The position numbers were made by a program, and so were the translations under genes. A stretch of DNA of 64,000 nt from positions 22,004 to 86,003 of the forward strand of contig CAZIXF010000019.1 in NCBI GenBank assembly GCA_964543195.1. The letters are read 5' to 3'. The notes under the pieces are model-generated. The model worked only from the letters and a program-made list of their open reading frames with translations. It was not told where the DNA came from and did not search any database. Shown here piece after piece: positions 27,122-35,569 of this stretch; position 1 is the first letter of the stretch, and each line of letters starts with the position of its first letter. The DNA comes from JAGTVG01 sp964543195 (GTDB taxonomy: Bacteria > Bacteroidota > Bacteroidia > Cytophagales > Cyclobacteriaceae).

Positions 27122-29056
27122 ATGGTTCTTGAATCAAACATACCTGACGGACCGCTTGCTGAAAAGTGGACGAATCATAAATTCAATCTGAAACTCGTTA
27201 ATCCCGCTAACCGGAGAAAATACGACATCATTGTGGTGGGCACCGGGCTGGCCGGTGCCTCTGCCGCCGCCTCTTTCGGGGAACTGGGGTATAATGTGAA
27301 GGCTTTCTTTTACCAGGACAGTGCACGCCGGGCACATAGTATCGCCGCACAGGGTGGTATCAATGCCGCAAAAAACTATCCCAATGATAATGACAGTATT
27401 TACCGGTTGTTTTACGATACGGTAAAAGGAGGAGATTACCGGTCGAGGGAAGCCAATGTCTACAGACTTGCTGAAGTCAGCAATAATATTATCGATCAAT
27501 GTGTAGCCCAGGGCGTACCCTTTGCCCGGGAATATGGTGGTCTGCTTGATAACCGTTCGTTTGGCGGGGCTCAGGTAGCCAGAACCTTCTATGCACGGGG
27601 ACAAACCGGCCAGCAGTTGCTCCTTGGTGCCTATTCCGCATTAAGCCGGCAGGTGGCCGCAGGAAAAGTAACACTCTTCAGGCGGACAGAAATGCTGGAT
27701 GTGGTACTCGTGGATGGTAAAGCCCGTGGCATCGTAACACGGAATATGATCACCGGGAAAATAGAATCACACAGCGCCCATGTGGTGGTGCTCGCTACGG
27801 GAGGATACGGTAATGTGTATTTCCTTTCCACCAATGCGATGGGATGTAACGGATCGGCCATCTGGAGGGCACATAAAAAAGGGGCATTATTTGCCAATCC
27901 CTGCTTCACTCAGATCCATCCTACCTGCATTCCGGTGCATGGGGAGCAACAATCCAAACTGACCCTGATGTCCGAATCGCTGAGAAATGATGGCAGAGTA
28001 TGGGTGCCCAAGGAAAAATCGGTAGCAGAAAAGATAAGAAAGGGTGAAATGAACGCCAATGATGTGGCTGAAGAAGACAGGGATTATTATCTCGAGCGTA
28101 TTTATCCCTCTTTCGGTAACCTGGTGCCCCGGGATGTAGCCTCCAGAAACGCCAAAAACGTATGTGATGAGGGCCGGGGCGTGGGAGAAACCGGCCTGGC
28201 CGTATACCTCGATTTCAGGGATGCCATTAAAAGGGATGGAAAAGACGTGATCAAGGCTAAATACGGCAACCTCTTCCAGATGTACGAGAAAATCACTGCT
28301 GAAAATCCCTATGAAACACCCATGATGATCTATCCTGCCATCCATTATACCATGGGTGGGCTGTGGGTCGATTATAATCTGATGACTACCATACCGGGAC
28401 TCTATGCTGCCGGGGAATGTAATTTCTCAGACCATGGAGCCAACCGGCTTGGGGCCAGTGCGTTAATGCAGGGACTGGCTGACGGCTATTTTATACTCCC
28501 CTATACGGTGGCCGATTACCTGGCCGAAATGCCCTATGATAAAGTCCCGGTCGATCATGAGGAGTTCAAAAAATCGGAAAAGGAAGTAAAGGAAAGGATC
28601 GGCAAACTGCTTAACCTGAAAGGCACCAGGACGGTAGATGAATTTCATAAGCAACTGGGGCATATTATGTGGGAAAAATGCGGTATGTCCAGGAATGAAG
28701 ATGGGCTTAATGAAGCTAAAAAGGAAATAGTGGAGCTTCGCGACGAATACTGGAAAAATGTGAAGGTTGTGGGCGTTAATGAAGAACTGAACCAGACACT
28801 CGAAAAAGCCATGCGGGTAGCCGATTTTATGGAACTGGCCGAACTGATGGTAGATGATGCCCTCGATAGGGAAGAATCCTGCGGAGGACACTTCAGGGAT
28901 GAAAGCCAGACGGAAGAAGGCGAAGCGAAACGTGATGATGAGAACTATAAGTATGTGGCAGCCTGGGAATTTGACGGGGAGAGCAAGCCCGAAAAGCTGC
29001 ATAAAGAACAACTTGATTTTGAATATGTTAAACTGACACAAAGAAGCTATAAATAA
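27122..29056 (+). CDS. sdhA: Succinate dehydrogenase / fumarate reductase flavoprotein subunit
   Basis: A 644-residue catalytic subunit. The FAD-binding VVGTGLAGASAAASFGELG is at about residues 38-56, and the covalent FAD histidine lies in RRAHSIAAQGGINAAKN. The substrate region contains the TQIHPTCIP and EGRGVGETGLAVYLDF segments, and the capping-domain HYTMGGLWVD motif is present. The C-terminus has CGGHFRDES. With the type B cytochrome subunit, the complex may work as succinate dehydrogenase or fumarate reductase; the sequence does not fix the direction. The stop TAA overlaps the sdhB start by one base (TAATG), showing tight coupling. Confidence 0.95.
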   Translation: MVLESNIPDGPLAEKWTNHKFNLKLVNPANRRKYDIIVVGTGLAGASAAASFGELGYNVKAFFYQDSARRAHSIAAQGGINAAKNYPNDNDSIYRLFYDTVKGGDYRSREANVYRLAEVSNNIIDQCVAQGVPFAREYGGLLDNRSFGGAQVARTFYARGQTGQQLLLGAYSALSRQVAAGKVTLFRRTEMLDVVLVDGKARGIVTRNMITGKIESHSAHVVVLATGGYGNVYFLSTNAMGCNGSAIWRAHKKGALFANPCFTQIHPTCIPVHGEQQSKLTLMSESLRNDGRVWVPKEKSVAEKIRKGEMNANDVAEEDRDYYLERIYPSFGNLVPRDVASRNAKNVCDEGRGVGETGLAVYLDFRDAIKRDGKDVIKAKYGNLFQMYEKITAENPYETPMMIYPAIHYTMGGLWVDYNLMTTIPGLYAAGECNFSDHGANRLGASALMQGLADGYFILPYTVADYLAEMPYDKVPVDHEEFKKSEKEVKERIGKLLNLKGTRTVDEFHKQLGHIMWEKCGMSRNEDGLNEAKKEIVELRDEYWKNVKVVGVNEELNQTLEKAMRVADFMELAELMVDDALDREESCGGHFRDESQTEEGEAKRDDENYKYVAAWEFDGESKPEKLHKEQLDFEYVKLTQRSYK

Positions 29057-29811
29057 TGAAAAAAGGCAGAAGTTATACACTTAAGATATGGCGTCAGAAA
29101 AATGCCGATTCAAAAGGAGCATTCAAAACCTATAAAGTAGATGACATATCCCCGGATACATCATTTCTGGAAATGCTCGATATCCTGAACGAAGAACTTG
29201 TCCGGAAGGATGAAGATCCGGTCCATTTTGACCACGACTGCCGGGAAGGTATCTGCGGACAGTGCAGCCTTTTTATCAATGGAAGGCCACATGGGCCTGA
29301 AGAAGAAATCACCGTATGCCAGGTGCATATGCGCATTTTCCAGGATGGATCAACCATTACCATTGAACCCTGGCGTGCCAAGGCTTTCCCTGTGGTAAAA
29401 GACCTGGTGGTCGACCGGAGTGCTTTTGACCGGATCATCCAGGCGGGCGGATTCATATCAGTCAATACCGGAGCTCCCCAGGATGCCAATGCGATTCCCG
29501 TACCTAAAAAAGATGCTGAACTGGCCATGGATGCGGCATCCTGTATCGGATGCGGTGCCTGCGTGGCCGCCTGTAAAAATGCCTCTGCCATGCTTTTTGT
29601 GGCTGCCAAGGTATCGCAGCTGGCCCTGCTGCCCCAGGGAAAGGTCGAACGGAAAGAAAGAGCCAAAAAGATGCTGGCCCAGATGGACAAGGAAGGATTT
29701 GGCGCCTGTACCAATACCTATGCCTGTTCCGTGGAATGCCCCAAAGCGATTGACTTCACCCATATAGCCAGGTTGAACAGGGAGTATCTATCTGCCAGAT
29801 TTTCAACATAA
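29056..29811 (+). CDS. sdhB: Succinate dehydrogenase / fumarate reductase iron-sulfur subunit
   Basis: A 251-residue electron-transfer subunit. The plant-ferredoxin-like N-terminal part has the [2Fe-2S] ligands in DCREGICGQCSLF with the later Cys in ITVCQVH. The C-terminal part has CIGCGACVAACKN and ACSVECPKAIDF for the [4Fe-4S] and [3Fe-4S] clusters. It is the last gene of the sdhCAB operon and its start overlaps the sdhA stop by one base. No terminator hairpin is obvious in the 87 bp that follow. Confidence 0.95.
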   Translation: MKKGRSYTLKIWRQKNADSKGAFKTYKVDDISPDTSFLEMLDILNEELVRKDEDPVHFDHDCREGICGQCSLFINGRPHGPEEEITVCQVHMRIFQDGSTITIEPWRAKAFPVVKDLVVDRSAFDRIIQAGGFISVNTGAPQDANAIPVPKKDAELAMDAASCIGCGACVAACKNASAMLFVAAKVSQLALLPQGKVERKERAKKMLAQMDKEGFGACTNTYACSVECPKAIDFTHIARLNREYLSARFST

Positions 29812-29898
29812 TATATAATTTATACCGATTTCTTACAGAAGTATTTATATACAATTTTTTAATTGGTGATGGCTTTTTAATCCTGTTTTTTCGCTGCT

Positions 29899-30336
29899 AT
29901 GGAACTAGTAGTGGTAACAGCATATGAAAACGCCTCGACCTTATTGATCAATAAGATCGTGAATTTCGTGTATCGTAACCAGGTAGGCACGCGAGATAAT
30001 CTGGATTCCATCTTTAAATCAGTAGATTACGCACTAAGCCCCTTTAAATATCAGGGTGGTTTCATCCTGATCGCCCAGCATCAGAATAATCTAACCGGTG
30101 CTGTGGTGATCAACCGGACCAACATGGAAGGTTATAATCCCAGGAACCTGATGACCTACCTGGCGATCGATTCCCTGAATACGGTGAAAGGATTGGATAA
30201 AAAACTGCTGAATAAGGCCATCGAGATCACGATGGGGGACCTGGCCTGCCATATTTCAATAGACAGCCCCATGATCGGATTATTCGAAGAAGTAGGATTT
30301 GAGAAGAATTATTTTGAATTGCGAATGAAAAAGTGA
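29899..30336 (+). CDS. GNAT-like acetyltransferase family protein
   Basis: A 145-residue protein with the shape of a small GNAT domain. The strand GGFILIAQHQNNLTGAVVINR matches GNAT beta-2/beta-3. LMTYLAIDSLNTVKGLDKKLLNKAIEI is in the place of the acetyl-CoA-binding strand and helix. MIGLFEEVGFEKNYFELRMKK is the usual ending (neighbour-in-line, 'GFE', final strand). The classical Q/RxxGxG/A loop is not well conserved (VKGLDKKL), so catalytic activity is uncertain. The next gene, a GTG-start methyltransferase, begins 24 bp downstream. Confidence 0.65.
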   Translation: MELVVVTAYENASTLLINKIVNFVYRNQVGTRDNLDSIFKSVDYALSPFKYQGGFILIAQHQNNLTGAVVINRTNMEGYNPRNLMTYLAIDSLNTVKGLDKKLLNKAIEITMGDLACHISIDSPMIGLFEEVGFEKNYFELRMKK

Positions 30337-30360
30337 AAAATTGCTCTAAAAATTACGTAA

Positions 30361-31515
30361 GTGGAGCAAACAACACCGGGAAAGATCATCATTACCCATG
30401 CGCTTTTACAGGGGGAAATAGTCAGGAATGAAATTTGGGATCTCGATTTCACCGTCATCGAAGCGGATAAGCTTCATATTGAAACCAAAGGGAGCCTTCT
30501 CGATACCGTACGGTTGAATCTCTGTCTCAGAACCGCCCATCGTGTACTGTATCATATTAGATCCTTCAATGCTTCTTCACTCCATGATCTCTATACACAC
30601 ATAAAAAAGATCCACTGGGAAGAGATCATTCCCCTGGATGGCTATTTCAGCGTCAATTCTTTCGTCCGTATGCGTGAAATTAAGGATTTCCGTATCGTAA
30701 ACCTGAAGGTAAAAGATGCAATTGCCGACCGGTTTATGACCAGGTACAAAAAAAGACCCGATAGCGGCAAGGAAAATAACCGGGCTGTGATCTTTTTACA
30801 CTGGTCGGAGGGTATATGCCAGGTTTACCTGGATACCAGCGGCGAATCGCTATCCAGACACGGATACAGGAAACATTCCTGGAAGGCACCCCTGTCGGAA
30901 TCTCTTGCAGCCGGCATAATATATAGTATGAAATGGAAAAAGGAAGATACGCTGATCAACCCGATGTGTGGAAGCGGAACCCTCGCCATCGAAGCCGCGA
31001 TGATGGCATCAGACAGGTACCCCGGACTGTATCGCAAAAACTATGCATTGCATCATATACAAAATCCGCCACTTGATGAATTTTCAAGGGTCAGGGATGA
31101 ACTCCGCAACAAAATCAAAAATGACATCAATACCCAAATCATTGCTTCCGATATCAATAGGGAAGCGGTTCGTCAGGCCCGGATGAATGCACGGGAAGCG
31201 GATGTGGAGCCCTTGATCCGGTTTGAGGTAAGGCCCTTCCATAAAACGACTATTCCCGGGAAGAAGGGTGCGATCGTGCTTAATCCCGGATATGGATCAC
31301 GGATGGGGGATGAGAAAAAGCTGGAATCCGTATACCGGGAGATCGGTGATTTTTTCAAGCAAAAGGCGGGCGGACATATGGGGTATGTATTTACGGGCAA
31401 TCTGTCCCTGGCAAAGAAAATCGGCTTGCGTACAAAAAGAAGAATCCCTTTCATGAACGGGAATATAGAATGCCGGCTGCTTGAATATGAATTATATGAA
31501 GGGTCGAGGAAATGA
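30361..31515 (+). CDS. THUMP-domain RNA guanine-N2 methyltransferase (RlmL/K-like)
   Basis: A 384-residue SAM-dependent methyltransferase starting at GTG 30361. The N-terminal ferredoxin-like and THUMP part (about 1-160) binds RNA. The Rossmann domain has NPMCGSGTLAIEAA (motif I region) and IIASDINREAVRQARMNA (motif II-III). In motif IV, where RlmL/TrmN-type enzymes have NPPY, the sequence reads LNPGYGSRMGD, so one proline is glycine. The family methylates 23S rRNA G2445 or tRNA guanines. It lacks the second, RlmK-type domain of the E. coli fusion. No downstream gene is coupled to it. Confidence 0.85.
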   Translation: MEQTTPGKIIITHALLQGEIVRNEIWDLDFTVIEADKLHIETKGSLLDTVRLNLCLRTAHRVLYHIRSFNASSLHDLYTHIKKIHWEEIIPLDGYFSVNSFVRMREIKDFRIVNLKVKDAIADRFMTRYKKRPDSGKENNRAVIFLHWSEGICQVYLDTSGESLSRHGYRKHSWKAPLSESLAAGIIYSMKWKKEDTLINPMCGSGTLAIEAAMMASDRYPGLYRKNYALHHIQNPPLDEFSRVRDELRNKIKNDINTQIIASDINREAVRQARMNAREADVEPLIRFEVRPFHKTTIPGKKGAIVLNPGYGSRMGDEKKLESVYREIGDFFKQKAGGHMGYVFTGNLSLAKKIGLRTKRRIPFMNGNIECRLLEYELYEGSRK

Positions 31516-31859
31516 TGCCTCCCTGCAGAATCACCTGATCCAGCTGATCGTCATCCGGGAATCCCGTTTGTTTCCAGGTTATGCTGCCTCGGTGATGATC
31601 GGTTATGAAGAGTTACTGTCTCCCTTATTTCTGAGATCCCTGCGGGAGAACAATCCGGGGCTTCTCTTTCTCTTGTCTCTTATCGTGTGGGAATCCCCGA
31701 TTATGTATAAGGTAATAGAGGTTGTCTTCTCAAAAGTCCTTTGGTGGGAGAATATCCCATTTCGTCAATTGAATTCGTTGATATCTTGATAAGAATAAGG
31801 TGAAATATTCAATTAATTCCAGGAATGTGGGGTCCTATTCCGTAACTTCTATAAATCAC
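31516..31859. other. Intergenic region, no convincing gene
   Basis: A 344-bp stretch between the methyltransferase and MITE copy B. A plus-strand frame continues to 31789, but it overlaps the methyltransferase end, has no recognisable sequence and poor codon pattern. Possibly decayed coding DNA. Confidence 0.4.
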
Positions 31860-32094
31860 TTAACCCGAAAAATTCATAAATTTTTCGCCCGAAGGGCCGA
31901 TTAAGCGCAATTTATTGATAATCAAAGAATTATATAGGGTTTTGAAATTCTTATACTTAATCAAATAGCCCAGAAATAGGCTACTGAATTGCGCTTATCA
32001 GGGGTTAATCCCTTTTTGTAACTACCGGATAATAAATATTTTAAATAGTAAAAACAGTTTATTTTGAGAATGGTTTATGAATAATCGGGGTTAA
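31860..32094 (+). mobile_element. TTAA-flanked MITE, copy B (235 bp)
   Basis: Same length and orientation as copy A, with only two differences (32027 G for T, 32056 A for T). Both ends are TTAA and the imperfect terminal inverted repeats are intact. It sits in an intergenic region. Joining the flanks at TTAA does not restore a long frame here, so it did not disrupt a visible gene. Confidence 0.9.
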
Positions 32095-32244
32095 CTTTTG
32101 AGTTTGTATGATTGAAAACAGCCTCACTGAAATACCGGAGTCAAACCATGAATACTGAGAAGGCTGGAGTAATACGATGAATACAATAGCAGGAACCCTT
32201 ATTAAAATCCTGTTATCATCCCATAAAAAGTGTGCAACATAGTA

Positions 32245-32252
32245 TACCTTTG
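32245..32252 (+). promoter_or_regulatory. -7 box for the phosphoribosyltransferase gene
   Basis: TACCTTTG is an exact match to TAnnTTTG, 25 bp before the ATG at 32277. This also argues that an upstream in-frame GTG (32232), which would lie inside the promoter, is not the start. Confidence 0.45.
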
Positions 32253-32276
32253 CCCGGTAATAGATCACTCAATAAC

Positions 32277-32696
32277 ATGCCCGGGGATAAACTTTCTTTA
32301 TCTTTCAGCGATATAAGCGAAGCATTACATAAATACAGCTTTCCGGAAGCAGATTATGTAATGGGTATCGCCACAGGAGGCATCTATCCCGCAGTAATGA
32401 TCGCTCACCAGCTGAAAGTCGATTTCGGATTTATCCATATCAATTTTCGCGACCCTTCCAATACACCCCGCTTTGAAGAACCTCAATTGCTGTCCCGCCG
32501 GCTTCCTGATCTTGATCGTTCGCTCAAGATCCTGCTGGTCGATGAAGTATCCGTATCAGGTAAAACATTACAGAAGGCCAAAGAAATATTATGCGATTAT
32601 GAGGTGAGCACCTTTGTGCTGAAAGGCAAAGCCGATCATGTTTTATTCCCCGGTATAAAAACATGCGTCCTCTGGCCCTGGAAACCGGATCAATAA
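32277..32696 (+). CDS. Small phosphoribosyltransferase-like protein
   Basis: A 139-residue protein of the type I PRTase fold. ATGGIYPAVMIA is the N-terminal loop that binds pyrophosphate. The PRPP signature region is ILLVDEVSVSGKTLQKA, close to the canonical VVDDVxxTGxT with V/S substitutions. The C-terminus has the CVLWPWK strand. The group includes small xanthine/hypoxanthine PRTases and ComF-like proteins; the exact substrate is not predictable. The start at 32277 is chosen because a -7 box lies just upstream. It is flanked by MITE copy B and by a repeat-containing region. Confidence 0.72.
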   Translation: MPGDKLSLSFSDISEALHKYSFPEADYVMGIATGGIYPAVMIAHQLKVDFGFIHINFRDPSNTPRFEEPQLLSRRLPDLDRSLKILLVDEVSVSGKTLQKAKEILCDYEVSTFVLKGKADHVLFPGIKTCVLWPWKPDQ

Positions 32697-32779
32697 TCTG
32701 GGGCGTTCTCCCCGATTGTTATATTTACCGGACCCCAGCAGCTCTATCCCGGCAACAACTCTACCCCGGAAGGGACGCT

Positions 32780-32807
32780 GGAATACCTATAATTGAGCCG
32801 ATATAGG
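32780..32807 (+). repeat. 28-bp direct repeat, unit 1
   Basis: Begins GGAATACCTATAATTGAG and ends CGATATAGG. The arms CCTATA/TATAGG can pair as a small hairpin. It differs at one base from unit 2, which lies 65 bp downstream. Confidence 0.7.
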
Positions 32808-32844
32808 ACCCGGTGGAGTTCCTGCGGTATCTTGTCTATATGCA

Positions 32845-32872
32845 GGAATACCTATTATTGAGCCGATATAGG
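32845..32872 (+). repeat. 28-bp direct repeat, unit 2
   Basis: Same sequence as unit 1 except for T in place of A at the twelfth base, so the hairpin arms shorten to CCTAT/ATAGG. Confidence 0.7.
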
Positions 32873-33011
32873 TCAATGACTGCCCCGCTTTTCTCTGAAC
32901 AGGTTTTTATCACCGGTCACCGGTGGGTTCTGAACTCCCGGGAAAATCCACATCTTGAATCCATGATGCGGTGATAATAGCTTCAGAACATTGTTTCGAT
33001 ATTTTGTAATT

Positions 33012-35528
33012 ATGAATAACTTAGTACTGATGACAACCCGGATCATCACCATATTGACTTTTCTGTTTTTATCATTTATTCAAAATGAGGATGATCCTGT
33101 GTCCAACACGATAAACGAGAAACTGGCGGCCTGGTCTTGGGATAATCCCCTTGAAAAAGCCTACATCCATACCGACAAACCTTTTTACGTGGCCGGTGAG
33201 GATATCTGGTTCAAGGTTTATCTGATGGTGGGCCCGTATCACATCCCCGATACACTGAGTTCTGTGCTTATGGTGGAACTCATTGATCCGGAGAAGGAGG
33301 TATTCGACCGAAAGCTGGTCCGCATCAGGGAGGGACTGGGCTATGGTGATTTCAACCTCCCCTCGGATATGACTCCGGGCAAATACATTTTAAGAGCCTA
33401 TACGCAATATATGAGGAATTATGATCCGGCCTTCTATTTCAGAAAGGTGATAGACATTCTGCCTGTCACGGGATACAGTCCTGAGATACTTGCACAAAAT
33501 GTAAAACCGACCGGGGATACCAGGGTTCAGGAGAAAAAATATCCGGTAAAACTCAGATTTTTCCCTGAGGGCGGAGACATGGTGGAAGGCTTACAGAATT
33601 ATGTAGCCTTCAAGGCCACTGACTTGTCCGGGAAGGGCCTGTACTTAGAAGGGACAGTTAAAAATTCAAAAAATGAAAAAGTGGCCGGGTTTAAAACCAG
33701 AAAATTCGGTCTGGGCGTTTTTAAATTAAATCCGGAACCGGAAGAAAAATACTATGCAGAGACCATATATCACGGAGACACCTGCAGATTTACGCTCCCC
33801 GCACCCAAAACAGAAGGCTATGTGATGCATATCAACAAGTCAGGAGACAATGTTTACATATGGGTGCGCAACAATATGGACCTGGATATGAAAGGATCCT
33901 TCGTTACCGGACAATTCCGTGGGTTTCCTTTTATCAACATCAATGCCACACCCGGAAAGAAATATATTTATTTTGCGTTCAGCGTGAAGGATGTTCCCAG
34001 CGGCATATTGCATTTTACCTTTTTCGATTCTTCGGGCATTCCGCATTGCGAACGTTTGGTTTACACCGAAAATAAGACGGAACAGATCAATGTCCTCTTC
34101 GATCCCGATAAAGAAAAATATAATAAAAGAGACCATGCAGATATTTTTCTTAACTGCACCGACCATAATGGGAATCCGATACTGACAAACATATCCCTTT
34201 CGGTTACCAATACCTCCATCGTTCGTGATGACGATTCACGCGGGAATATAAAATCGTATTTCAATCTCGAATCGGACCTGAAAGGCAGCATTGAACAACC
34301 CGGTTATTATTTCAATCCGGAAAATGAAGACCGGTTCGAATTACTCGACAACCTGATGCTGACCCATGGCTGGAGACGATTTACCTGGAAAAAGATCCTG
34401 AACGAACAACCCGCGGAAAAAGAACACGAGCCGGAAATGGGATTTACGATTGAAGGTCAGCTTTTTAATTTTTACAATAAAGATAAACCCCAGCCGGGCA
34501 ATGTACGGGTATTTATTTTTGAGAACCAGTTCTATTATAATGAAGTGGAAAGCGACAGCACCGGAGTATTCAGGCTAAAGGGAATGAATATTATCGATTC
34601 GTCGGAAGTGGTGATCCAGGCATGGCGATTTACCGATGAGAAAACAAAAAAAAGAAATAAAAAACCTCCTGAATCAAGGAATGATTATGCCATAAAAGTG
34701 AAGCCACGGGATTATGCAGGAATAAACCCGGAATACTGGCCCTTGGATTCCGACACGCCGGATTCCGTGGAAAACTATCTGGAACATTCCCGTTTAATCC
34801 TGAAAGTGGACTCAGCCTATGAAGGCCGGACGATCATCATGGATGAATTAACCATCGAAGATGAGGAAATCAGCGATGATCCTTTCGACAGGCCTGGAAA
34901 ATTGCATGAAGAACCCTCTTCCCGGGTGGTACCTGACTCATTGCCGGCTTCGGAGGAATCCTTAGGTATTTTCGATCTTTTGAGAAGATATGTACCCGGA
35001 TTGACCATAAGGGGTATGCCCCCGGAAGTACAGATCCGGTTAAGGGGAGCTTCCAGCCTGTCGGGAGATAACGAACCGCTTCTGCTGTTCGATGGCATGC
35101 CGATAGAAAGCGATTTCATTTACCATTTCCCGGTAAGTGAAATTGCCTTTGTCGACGTGCTTACCACCGGGGAAGCCTCGATTTACGGAGGAGGTTCCGA
35201 AAATGGGGTTATTGCAATTTATACCCGGACCGAACCCTCACCCTTTACACCGGAAGGCCGGCGGGGTGTTCATAATTTTGTGCATCCGGGATACTATCCG
35301 GCACGTGAATTTTATACTCCCGATTACGATGCAAATGATGAAAAACGTATTAAACCGGATTATCGAAATACATTATACTGGAATCCAACCCTGACGACCG
35401 ATGATAACGGCGACATCAATTTTTCGTTTTTCACCTCGGATGAAGCGGGTGAATACCGGATACATATCGAGGGCATGACCTATAGCGGAATACCAGTGGT
35501 TAGAGACTATTACTTCACTGTAGATTAA
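33012..35528 (+). CDS. MG2-like exported protein with C-terminal TonB plug domain
   Basis: 838 residues from the ATG at 33012. After a hydrophobic signal (about 4-24), NPLEKAYIHTDKPFYVAGEDIWFKVYL is the start of an alpha-2-macroglobulin MG2-like domain. More beta-sandwich domains follow. Near residue 650-760 there is a TonB-receptor plug: LLRRYVPGLTIRG, IRLRGASSLSGDNEPLLLFDGMPI, VDVLTTGEASIYGGGSENGVIAIYTR. No beta-barrel follows; the protein ends with an MG-type strand module (TTDDNGDINFSFFTSDEAGEYRIHIEG). This architecture recurs in Bacteroidota, but the role is not established. A phosphotransferase gene starts 41 bp downstream. Confidence 0.8.
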   Translation: MNNLVLMTTRIITILTFLFLSFIQNEDDPVSNTINEKLAAWSWDNPLEKAYIHTDKPFYVAGEDIWFKVYLMVGPYHIPDTLSSVLMVELIDPEKEVFDRKLVRIREGLGYGDFNLPSDMTPGKYILRAYTQYMRNYDPAFYFRKVIDILPVTGYSPEILAQNVKPTGDTRVQEKKYPVKLRFFPEGGDMVEGLQNYVAFKATDLSGKGLYLEGTVKNSKNEKVAGFKTRKFGLGVFKLNPEPEEKYYAETIYHGDTCRFTLPAPKTEGYVMHINKSGDNVYIWVRNNMDLDMKGSFVTGQFRGFPFININATPGKKYIYFAFSVKDVPSGILHFTFFDSSGIPHCERLVYTENKTEQINVLFDPDKEKYNKRDHADIFLNCTDHNGNPILTNISLSVTNTSIVRDDDSRGNIKSYFNLESDLKGSIEQPGYYFNPENEDRFELLDNLMLTHGWRRFTWKKILNEQPAEKEHEPEMGFTIEGQLFNFYNKDKPQPGNVRVFIFENQFYYNEVESDSTGVFRLKGMNIIDSSEVVIQAWRFTDEKTKKRNKKPPESRNDYAIKVKPRDYAGINPEYWPLDSDTPDSVENYLEHSRLILKVDSAYEGRTIIMDELTIEDEEISDDPFDRPGKLHEEPSSRVVPDSLPASEESLGIFDLLRRYVPGLTIRGMPPEVQIRLRGASSLSGDNEPLLLFDGMPIESDFIYHFPVSEIAFVDVLTTGEASIYGGGSENGVIAIYTRTEPSPFTPEGRRGVHNFVHPGYYPAREFYTPDYDANDEKRIKPDYRNTLYWNPTLTTDDNGDINFSFFTSDEAGEYRIHIEGMTYSGIPVVRDYYFTVD

Positions 35529-35569
35529 AATTTTTGATCTTCTCTTGGTATATTTAGGAAAAAGAAAAG

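Larger units (their letters stand above)
32697..33011. other. Intergenic region with two 28-bp direct repeats
   Basis: A 315-bp gap with no gene. It contains two near-identical 28-bp units (see the repeat entries) with internal CCTAT/ATAGG inverted repeats, plus a CACCGGTCACCGGTGGGT stretch near 32911. No coding frame is convincing. Confidence 0.5.

Noticed and set aside
31481..31789. Possible 102-residue gene after the methyltransferase
   Set aside because: It overlaps the methyltransferase end in another frame, shows no family likeness and has no start signal.
32059..32268. Minus-strand gene ending in the MITE
   Set aside because: Joining flanks at TTAA gives a stop within four codons, and the region lies across the phosphoribosyltransferase promoter.
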